From NCBI GenBank assembly GCA_031266895.1, contig JAISAD010000137.1, forward strand, positions 1 through 23,178: DNA of 23,178 nucleotides, in the 5' to 3' direction. A program made the position numbers and the translations under genes. A model generated the notes under the pieces. That model was given only the letters and a program-made list of their open reading frames with translations. It did not search any database and was not told the DNA's origin. Each line of letters opens with the position of its first letter. Position 1 is the stretch's first letter. This stretch comes from Bacteroidales bacterium. Its GTDB lineage: Bacteria > Bacteroidota > Bacteroidia > Bacteroidales > WCHB1-69. This document shows positions 7,248 through 14,237 of the stretch, in pieces.

Positions 7248-8756
7248 CTAATTCTCGATCTTTATCACAATTCGCCGGTTCTTTACCCTGCTTGCTTCGT
7301 CGGTGCCTTGTACAAGCGGTTCCTTGAAGCCTTTAGAGACAATGCTGATGCGATTTTCGGCTATGCCTTGCTCTACGAGGTATTTTTTGGCTACTTCGGC
7401 GCGGAGTTTACCGACACGCAGGTTCACCTCTTCGCTGCCAAGGTCGCAAGTGTGTCCTTCGCAAACCACGTGGAGGTCGGGGTACTCTTTCAGGAGTGCA
7501 ATTTTTTGGGCCAGCGCGGATTTCTGTTCGTCAGTGAGGCTTGTCTGGTTCGGCCGGAAACCTTCTATCGGAGATTCGACCTCCTGTTTGAGGGTGGCAA
7601 AACGCACTTCGGTTTCGGCTGCTTCATGCTGCCGTTGAGCTTCAACTGCTTCGCGCTGCTGTTGGGCTTCGGCTATTTCCTGCTGTTCGGCTATCGCCTG
7701 TTGCCGTGCAACTTCGGCTTCGGCTGCTTCGCGTTGCTGTTGGACTTCGGCTATTTCCTGCTGTCGCTGGGCTTCGGCTACCTGGCGTCGCTGTATTTCG
7801 GCTGCTTCATGCTGCCGCTGGGCTTCGAGTGCTACGTCCGCTTCCGCCGCCTGTTGCCGATTGCCGGAGTGCAACAGTCCGAATGAGATCCAGACTTTCA
7901 GTCCGACTGACATCAGCGATACCTTACCGGTGAAGGAAGACTGCGGAGCATGGCGGGAGGAGAGCACGCTGTTTGTCGTGAATTCGTCGGGAGTGGCTGC
8001 ATTTTGCCGGAGTATCTCCTTGTCGCGACCGCCTTTCAATGCGTCGTTCAGTCCGTAGTCCGCATATACGCCAGTGTAGAACGCCCACGCCGGATTTTTC
8101 AACTGCCAGCGAACACCAACTTCTGCCGAAGCGCTAACGATGGTTTTTAGCGAGAGCTTGTCCCGAGTGTTCCTGTCGGGGAAATCGCCCAGACCCATGA
8201 AAGAGGGCGATGTGAGACTCACATCGTAGAGGGGGTAGTATGCTGTATTGCTGAGAGTGGCGTTATTTACTTCGTAGCGGGAACTTACGGGAATATTCAG
8301 CACGGCGCCTGCCTGCGCATAGAATGAGATGCGTCCAGTTGTCCGGAAATGCACCATTATTGGAATGCGGAAGAATATTGCCTGTTGCCGTTCTGTGTAA
8401 TTGATGAACGAGGTGCGCAGTTCATACTGGTCGCCGTCTTCATCGATCAGTTCGGGGATTCGGCTCAGCACGCCGTCCAGCCGGACGGAAGCGTTGCAGA
8501 GCGATACTCCGGCGCCGGTAGCGATGCCGAAATGCTTGCCCAGAAAAAAGGTATAGTCCACTCCAAAGTTACCGCCAAAGCCTTGCGACTGCTTGCCCTG
8601 CGAAAGACGGTAGTTGAGTGTGGACAATCCGCCGCCGGCATGGATAGATATTTCGCTTTTCGGCGCCGGAGAGGGAAGGGAAGACATTTTCTGCCCGTGT
8701 GCGGATGTGGCGCAGAAGAAGCATATTGCGAGCAACTTGAAAATTACAGATTTCAT
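7248..8756 (-). CDS. Outer-membrane barrel plus OmpA-type peptidoglycan-binding protein with coiled-coil linker
   Basis: A signal peptide (about 1-21, ending AHGQ) is followed by a beta-rich region (35-295) that looks like an outer-membrane barrel with an aromatic strand pattern. A Gln/Ala/Glu/Arg-rich coiled coil spans about 300-392. The last 105 residues form an OmpA C-terminal domain with EGHTCDLGSEEVNLRVGKLR and VKNRRIVIKI. Asp438 and Arg452 are at the spacing of the pair that grips diaminopimelate in OmpA. The coiled coil would act as a stalk from membrane to cell wall. It is the third gene of the surface operon, 25 bases after the T9SS protein, and may anchor or support it. The ATG fits directly before a Lys and hydrophobic core. 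The function in the operon is inferred. Confidence 0.85.
   Translation of the reverse strand: MKSVIFKLLAICFFCATSAHGQKMSSLPSPAPKSEISIHAGGGLSTLNYRLSQGKQSQGFGGNFGVDYTFFLGKHFGIATGAGVSLCNASVRLDGVLSRIPELIDEDGDQYELRTSFINYTERQQAIFFRIPIMVHFRTTGRISFYAQAGAVLNIPVSSRYEVNNATLSNTAYYPLYDVSLTSPSFMGLGDFPDRNTRDKLSLKTIVSASAEVGVRWQLKNPAWAFYTGVYADYGLNDALKGGRDKEILRQNAATPDEFTTNSVLSSRHAPQSSFTGKVSLMSVGLKVWISFGLLHSGNRQQAAEADVALEAQRQHEAAEIQRRQVAEAQRQQEIAEVQQQREAAEAEVARQQAIAEQQEIAEAQQQREAVEAQRQHEAAETEVRFATLKQEVESPIEGFRPNQTSLTDEQKSALAQKIALLKEYPDLHVVCEGHTCDLGSEEVNLRVGKLRAEVAKKYLVEQGIAENRISIVSKGFKEPLVQGTDEASRVKNRRIVIKIEN
7586..7860 (-). repeat. Degenerate short repeats encoding the coiled-coil stalk
   Basis: Units of about 12-24 bases, coding EAQRQxEAAE and AEAQQQRE-like segments, are repeated many times. 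They explain the alternative open frames on the other strand. Such tracts can change length by slippage, so the stalk may vary between strains. Confidence 0.7.
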
Positions 8757-8781
8757 GTGTGACTGATTTATTTTTTAATTT

Positions 8782-11700
8782 TTATTTGACTACTACTTTC
8801 GCTGTTTGACCATTCACGCGAATAATGTATATTCCGGATTTCGCCAGACGGAGTTCCGTAAGATCGTCTTTCGCCTGCGTTTGCAGAACAAGTATGCCTA
8901 TGCTGTTATAGATGCGAATTATCCCGTCGCCGTTATTGCCGGCAACATCCAGTTCGCGCATTGTCTCCTCGATCCAGTAGTCGCTTGCGTCGGCACCTGG
9001 GGTGTAATTGCCAAGCGACAGATAGAAGGGATGGCTGGCAGCTACGGGATTGGGATGGACAGAGATTGATTTGGACGGCGCGGTGGTTTCGGGAATGGTG
9101 TATTCCGTGGAGCGGACAATGCCCGACGGTGTTTCCAGTTCAAAGTGCCAGATTTCGCCTGCTATGAAGTGCTCTTCACGGCTTTCGCCTCTGCTGTAGA
9201 AGAAGCCCGTGCCGACAGGTTCGTCGCCGCGATACCATCGGCATTGCGAGGGGTTGTATGTCTCTTCCGTGAGCTTGCGCAGATGGAGGACAAAGATGAT
9301 GTTCCATTTGACGTTGGTGTATTCTTCAAATGCGAGGAGTTGCTCGATGAGGAGGGTATAGGTTTCTTCCTGCGTGCCATCCTGCGATACCACTGTGAAG
9401 GTGATTGTTTGTGTGCCGCCACGGCTTACGTCCACCGTGAAGGTGGGTGCTTCCTGACCATTGTAGATGACTTTGGCGCCGTTGTCCTGTGGCGTTACGA
9501 CTACAGTGACGGTTTCTGCCGCGGGGTCGTCCACGATGTAGCGGCTTCCGTTATCCGAAAGGGTGGTACCGAGCACGTCGATACTGATTGTACTTGTGCT
9601 GCTGCTGGTCAGTATGATGGGGCGCGATACTTCGGCGGCGGCTTCATAGTTGGGGTCTGGGGCTATGTATGCCGTGATGGTAACCGTGCCTGACTGCTTG
9701 GGCAATAGCGTGTTGCCCGACAGTTCTGCCAGTGCTGCATCGCTTGTGAGGAACAGAATCGGAAGTTCGGGTGCGCCGGAGGTGGCTACTGTTGCCAGGA
9801 GCGGGTAAGCGCCGTTTTCTACCAGCAGTGTTGCCGCAGGCTCAAAGGTGATGGCGTGCGTGGCCTTGCCGATGTCGAAGGTGCCGCCGGTGAGTTCCAG
9901 ATCGGTAGCGGCGTTGAAGTTGTCGCCGTCGGCAACTGTTATTTTCACGGTGTAGCTGTCGGCGTTGACGGGATGGGCGGCGTTGAGTGGGTAGGTGGTG
10001 CCGTCGGCGCTTTCGTATTTTACTGTTACGGTGCCCAGGCCGGTGTAGAGCGTCGGGCTGGTTTGCAGCGACGGCGTGACGATGCCATGCGGCAATCCGT
10101 CGTAGATGATGCCGGTGAGGTCGTAGTCCAGATGTGCCGCTGTGAGCGTGGCTTTGCCGATGTCGAAAGTGCTGCCGGTGAGTTCCAGATCGGTGGCGGT
10201 GGCAATGAAATTGTCGCCGTCGGCAACTGTTATTTTCACGGTGTAGCTGTCGGCGTTGACGGGTTGGATGGCTGAGAGCGGGTAGGTGGTGCCGTCCGCA
10301 CTCTCATATTGCACCGTTACGGTACCCAGGCCAGTGTAGAGTGTCGGGCTGGTTTGCAGCGACGGAGTGGCAATGCCGTGCGGCAATCCGTCGTAGATGG
10401 TGCCGGTGAGGGCGTAGTCCAAGTGTGCCAGTGTGAGGATGGCTTTGCCGATGTCGAAGGTGCCGCCGGTAAGTTCCAGGTCAGTGACGGCGTTAAAGTT
10501 GTCGCCTTCGTCAACTGTTATTTTCACGGTGTAGCTGTCGGCATTCACGGGATGAGCGGCGTTGAGCGGGTAAGTGGTGCCGTCGGCGCTCTCGTATTTT
10601 ACCGTTACGGTGCCAAGGCCGGTGTAGAGCGTCGGGCTGGTTTGCAGCGCCGGCATGACAACGCCGTGCGGCAACCCGTCGTAGGTGATGCCTGTGAGGG
10701 CGTAGTCCAGATGTGACGCTGTGAGCGTGGCCTTGCCGATGCTCTGATTTGCCAGTTGCCAATCCGTTCCGCTGGTGAGGGTGTAGTTGTTTGCCCTGAC
10801 GGTATTTTTCAGCGCTACGGTCATTTGTACTGTCCGGTTGCCGTTGCCGACATTGGGGTCGTCAAAGGCAGCGGCGGTTATGTCATAGTCGGTGTCAAGG
10901 CCAAGGCTTTCCCCGTTTTCCAGCCCGATGAAGATGATGTCCGTTACGGTGGCGTCAGTTGTGCCGTCGTAGGTTTTGGGGTCAATGGTGGCGTCGCTTA
11001 CGGTGATGTTTTTCGGGGTGATGCTTGCCGAGACGGTCGGCTGAGTGAGCATGTAGTTGACTGCTGCGGTGCCACCGAGGGCAAAGTCGCTGAAAACGAT
11101 ATTGCCGCTCTGCACGTCTGCCGTGGCGAAGCTGCCGGTGGCGCTGCTTTTGTCGAGCGTCAGGCTGGTGCCGTCCAGGTTGCCCTCCAGCACGGCATTG
11201 GTTATATCAATGTGGGGTTCGGTGAAGCCTGCGTTGCCGTTATAGATTTTCGTTGCTGTGATGCCGGTTACGGTGATGTTTTTTGGGTTTACCGTAAAGC
11301 TGACGTTGAAGGAGGCAATGATGTTGTTGCCGCCCGATACTGTTATCGTTGCCGTGCAGGTTCCGGCGGCAAGCCCCGTGTTCGGCATGACGGTGAAGCT
11401 GTCCGTACCATCCATGGCTATGGAAGAGATTGAGGCTGTGGAGAGCGTAAACTTGTCGAAGTTGGTGCCTTTCAGTGCGACGCTGAGTGCATCCGTGGGG
11501 TTGTACCCTGCATTGTTTACAGTTACGGTGAGCGATGCTTGCGCGCTGTAGCCGTAGCTTGCGGCGGGGAAGTTATATGTTCCGGTTTTGCTTAACGTGA
11601 TGTCGTATGGCAATCCCAGGGTTTGGACGTTGCTGTGGCTGGCGTTTCGAGTGTAGTTTCTGCCGTATATCTTGCTGTTTGCCGTCAGCGCTATAAATTC

Positions 11701-12810
11701 ATTGCCGGTGGCGGACGGGAGGTAGAAGTAAACTTTGCCTTCGGCATCGGTTTTTACATCTCTGATGCCATAAACGCCGGCGCTGGGGGTTTCGCTGCAG
11801 TTTGTACCGTTAATGCTGCCTGCTGTTACGGGGGTGCCGCCTGTTACGGGGGTGTTGCCTATGATGAGGGTGTTGAGAAATACGGCTGTATTTTGTCCGT
11901 TTTCAGGTGCGGGGCCTTTGGTGTTGCTTCTCCGCAGGCTGCCGCCGTTGATGATCAGTGTACCACTATTGTTACTGTTTCCTCCGATCGCGGCAGCGCT
12001 TCCGGCAGCATTTGCTGTTATCGTACCGCCGTTGATGATGACCTGGCTGACAGAGCCCATATGGCCACCACCGATACCCGGGCCGCCGCTCATATTCGAG
12101 CCGCCTGTTGCCGTTACAGTGCCGCCGTTGATGGTGATGATGCCGGCAGCGTATCCGCACTGTGCTCCATTGCCAATGCCTGCTGCTCCATAGCTTCCGC
12201 CGTTTGCCGTTACGGTGCCGCTGTTGATAGTGATGGTACCGCACATTGTATTATAATTCATGTTGCCCATTCCGCCGCCGATGCCTGCACCGGCAGAACC
12301 GCCGGTGGCTATTACAGTGCCTCCGTTGATGGTGATGCCGGTATTCTGGCTGCCGCTACTCGTGTTGCCGCCGATGCCTGCAGCGTTGCTGCCGCCATTT
12401 GCTGCCAGCGAGCCGGTTCCTGCTATGGTTAATATCGCACTGTTAAGAACCTGCAGGCCGGCATGGCTACTGCCGCTTCTCAGCACATTGCTGCCCGTGA
12501 GCATCAGGGTTACCGTAGCGCCGTCCATGTCGAAAGCACAGGTGCCGGGTGTGGCACTGACGTTGATGCTTACGTCGCTGAGGGTGATGTTTGCCGTTAT
12601 GCCGGGGTTCACCCTAATCCTGTTGGTGGTCGTGCTGCCGTTAATGGTGTAGTTGCCGTTGTCCGTAATGGTGACTGTGGAGCTTGCGAAACTCCAGCCG
12701 TCGCCGTCGCCGACACCTGTGCCGATGTTGATTGTCCCGTCGGCGAAGGCGGGAATGCTGCAGGCGGCCGTCAGGAGGATGGCTGCAGCGATTTTTCTTA
12801 TTCCTGTCAT
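8782..12810 (-). CDS. Giant T9SS-exported surface protein with YDG/MBG-type repeats
   Basis: The 1342-residue protein starts with a signal peptide (about 1-23, IPAFA-DG). Residues 130-330 hold Gly/Ala/Asn-rich repeats of the type INGGTVTATGGS with GAGIGGG, suggesting a beta-helix. Two YDG-like modules follow (about 510-690; KIYNGNAGF and KTYDGTTDA). Three almost identical MBG-type modules follow at about 693-788, 789-885 and 886-981, with YDGLPHG cores. A cadherin-like beta-sandwich segment lies near 1070-1150. The last 100 residues are a type A T9SS sorting domain: SVHPNPV, then IRIYNSIGILV and LAKSGIYIIRV. The protein is thus expected on the cell surface as an adhesin or matrix protein. It sits between the DUF6261-like gene (32 bases upstream) and the OmpA-like gene (25 bases downstream). 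Confidence 0.9.
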   Translation of the reverse strand: MTGIRKIAAAILLTAACSIPAFADGTINIGTGVGDGDGWSFASSTVTITDNGNYTINGSTTTNRIRVNPGITANITLSDVSINVSATPGTCAFDMDGATVTLMLTGSNVLRSGSSHAGLQVLNSAILTIAGTGSLAANGGSNAAGIGGNTSSGSQNTGITINGGTVIATGGSAGAGIGGGMGNMNYNTMCGTITINSGTVTANGGSYGAAGIGNGAQCGYAAGIITINGGTVTATGGSNMSGGPGIGGGHMGSVSQVIINGGTITANAAGSAAAIGGNSNNSGTLIINGGSLRRSNTKGPAPENGQNTAVFLNTLIIGNTPVTGGTPVTAGSINGTNCSETPSAGVYGIRDVKTDAEGKVYFYLPSATGNEFIALTANSKIYGRNYTRNASHSNVQTLGLPYDITLSKTGTYNFPAASYGYSAQASLTVTVNNAGYNPTDALSVALKGTNFDKFTLSTASISSIAMDGTDSFTVMPNTGLAAGTCTATITVSGGNNIIASFNVSFTVNPKNITVTGITATKIYNGNAGFTEPHIDITNAVLEGNLDGTSLTLDKSSATGSFATADVQSGNIVFSDFALGGTAAVNYMLTQPTVSASITPKNITVSDATIDPKTYDGTTDATVTDIIFIGLENGESLGLDTDYDITAAAFDDPNVGNGNRTVQMTVALKNTVRANNYTLTSGTDWQLANQSIGKATLTASHLDYALTGITYDGLPHGVVMPALQTSPTLYTGLGTVTVKYESADGTTYPLNAAHPVNADSYTVKITVDEGDNFNAVTDLELTGGTFDIGKAILTLAHLDYALTGTIYDGLPHGIATPSLQTSPTLYTGLGTVTVQYESADGTTYPLSAIQPVNADSYTVKITVADGDNFIATATDLELTGSTFDIGKATLTAAHLDYDLTGIIYDGLPHGIVTPSLQTSPTLYTGLGTVTVKYESADGTTYPLNAAHPVNADSYTVKITVADGDNFNAATDLELTGGTFDIGKATHAITFEPAATLLVENGAYPLLATVATSGAPELPILFLTSDAALAELSGNTLLPKQSGTVTITAYIAPDPNYEAAAEVSRPIILTSSSTSTISIDVLGTTLSDNGSRYIVDDPAAETVTVVVTPQDNGAKVIYNGQEAPTFTVDVSRGGTQTITFTVVSQDGTQEETYTLLIEQLLAFEEYTNVKWNIIFVLHLRKLTEETYNPSQCRWYRGDEPVGTGFFYSRGESREEHFIAGEIWHFELETPSGIVRSTEYTIPETTAPSKSISVHPNPVAASHPFYLSLGNYTPGADASDYWIEETMRELDVAGNNGDGIIRIYNSIGILVLQTQAKDDLTELRLAKSGIYIIRVNGQTAKVVVK
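9866..10732 (-). repeat. Three near-identical 288-291 bp in-frame repeats (MBG modules)
   Basis: Units run 9866-10153, 10154-10444 and 10445-10732, all on the coding frame of the T9SS protein. They share long identical stretches; the middle unit has one extra codon (FIATATDLEL against FNAATDLEL). The close identity at DNA level indicates recent duplication. Confidence 0.9.
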
Positions 12811-12842
12811 TATTCTGGTATTGTTCTGTTACTTTTTTGGGT

Positions 12843-13763
12843 TCATTTTATATTAAAGCTGACGGTTTTCAGGCCCTGGAAGGTGCCTTTGCCGTGGATG
12901 AGCACGGCGGCGGTGCCGGGGTGAACGTTGTCGCGGTAGGATAGCTCGTAGTCTTTGGTGAAGACCAGTTCGTCGCCTTCGTACGTTACCACGGGCAGCA
13001 CTATAACGGGCTTGCCTTCCCAGATCTGGTCGGGAATGGAGGCTACGGCAGCCTTGTCGATATCCATTTTAGCATGCTGGCGGCTGTGCTCGTTGAAGTA
13101 TTCCACTTCGCGGTTCAGCTCGCCTATAAACTTCCGCGTGATGTCGATGCTATTGAGGATGCCGTAGGCGTCGATGCGCTCAACGATGCTGCGGTACACG
13201 CTGTTGATCTCTTTCCGCACTGCTTGCAGCTTTTCCTGCGGACGTGCGGCAAGTTCGCTGTTTCGAAGGATAAAGAGCTGTTCGAAGGCTGCCTGCGCTT
13301 CGTTCAGTTCCGTAACCCAGCCGCTGAGTCCCAGCAGAGTCACCTGCGAGGTGTATATGTTCCGCAGATCTGCTAACAGAATTTTAACGGCAGCCGATTC
13401 TTCTCCATAAGCTTTTTTTGCAATTTCGCCGCGGATGGATTTCATGCGCACTTCCAGTTCCCTTGCGGCTTTGGCTACAGCGGGGTCGTAGTGACGCAGC
13501 GCCGAGGCTATGGCAGCGTTTATTCCCGTAATATCGCGATCTACGCGCCGGTCGGCTTCGGCAATCTGTTCGGTGTACTGGCTGGCTTTGAGGGCATCTA
13601 CCAGCTGGCCTTCTGTCTTGGTGAGGTCAAGCAGCGCAGGAATCAGGTCGGCCACAATGTCGGATGTAGCGGGATAAGCCGCAAAAAGCTTCTGCACCAG
13701 AAGCATGAATTGATAGTGCGCTTCATTGCGCAGGTACTCGAGGTGAATTTTCTTGATTTTCAT
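12843..13763 (-). CDS. DUF6261-like helical protein with C-terminal Ig-like tail
   Basis: The 306-residue protein begins MKIKKIHLEYLRNEAHYQF, which resembles the start of DUF6261 proteins of Bacteroidota. It is then largely alpha-helical to about residue 235. From 245 it changes to beta sequence, with LVFTKDYELSYRDNVHPGTA then GKGTFQGLKTVSFNI. This pattern (GxDYxVSYxNNxxxGTAxVxxxGKGxxxGxxxxxFxI) is typical of Ig-like or MBG-like modules of secreted bacterial proteins. No signal peptide or T9SS domain is seen, so its place in the cell is unclear. It heads the operon with the giant MBG protein and the OmpA-like protein. The 5' region contains a 41-bp palindromic repeat array. The function is unknown. 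Confidence 0.7.
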   Translation of the reverse strand: MKIKKIHLEYLRNEAHYQFMLLVQKLFAAYPATSDIVADLIPALLDLTKTEGQLVDALKASQYTEQIAEADRRVDRDITGINAAIASALRHYDPAVAKAARELEVRMKSIRGEIAKKAYGEESAAVKILLADLRNIYTSQVTLLGLSGWVTELNEAQAAFEQLFILRNSELAARPQEKLQAVRKEINSVYRSIVERIDAYGILNSIDITRKFIGELNREVEYFNEHSRQHAKMDIDKAAVASIPDQIWEGKPVIVLPVVTYEGDELVFTKDYELSYRDNVHPGTAAVLIHGKGTFQGLKTVSFNIK

Positions 13764-13812
13764 AATAATATCTATTTAATTAAGTGGTTTAAAATGCATG
13801 ATGGAGATGAGG

Positions 13813-14035
13813 TCCGCAGTTGCGGAAAGTGTGCCGCAGCGTCCGGGACGAAATCCGCAGTTGCGGAAAGTGTGCCGCAGTGTCCGGGACGAAATCCGCA
13901 GTTGCGGAAAACGTGCCGCAGCGTCCGGGATGAAATCCGCAACTGCGGAAAGTGTGCCGAATGCTGTAAAAACGAAACCTGCGGCTGCGGAAAATGCAAT
14001 CTGAAAGTAAATAAGAGAATCCGCAGCCGCGACAA
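13813..14035. repeat. 41-bp palindromic tandem repeat, about 5.4 copies
   Basis: Units start at 13813, 13854, 13895, 13936, 13978 and 14020 (period 41, 41, 41, 42, 42). Each begins with TCCGCAGTTGCGGA, an inverted repeat. Most also contain CGTCCGGGACG, a second small palindrome. Copies 1-3 are nearly identical; copies 4-6 diverge progressively. The array fills most of the space between the DUF6261-like gene and its probable promoter. There are no unique spacers, so it is not a CRISPR array. Confidence 0.9.
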
Positions 14036-14129
14036 AGGTGCCGGTATGAAGAACACCTTTTGGTTTAACAGTTTCGTATATGTTCTTTTGTATTTTCATA
14101 AAAAGTTTTCACCTGTTTACAAGCGGGTG

Positions 14130-14137
14130 CAAATATA
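14130..14137 (-). promoter_or_regulatory. -7 promoter element upstream of the surface operon
   Basis: TATATTTG on the minus strand fits TAnnTTTG. It lies about 370 bases before the DUF6261-like ATG, so the repeat array would form part of the leader RNA. A TTG occurs 15 bases upstream, shorter than usual. The remaining AT-rich stretch to 14237 shows no clear terminator for the branching enzyme gene. Confidence 0.4.
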
Positions 14138-14237
14138 GAAAAAAAAACGAACCAAATAATAGATTTTTCCGCTATAGAAAATGAAATATTTCTAATTGGC
14201 TGAAGATTAAGTAGAAAAAAAAATAAAAAAGACGAAA

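Noticed and set aside
8806..12924. Several long plus-strand frames opposite the giant surface protein
   Set aside because: Antisense shadows of a GC-rich, repetitive gene; the minus-strand product has a signal peptide and a T9SS domain.
13813..14035. CRISPR array
   Set aside because: The 41-bp period is the repeat itself, without unique spacers, and no cas genes are present.
13491..14138. 215-codon plus-strand frame across the repeat array
   Set aside because: Arises from stop-free repeat DNA and the antisense of the DUF6261-like gene.
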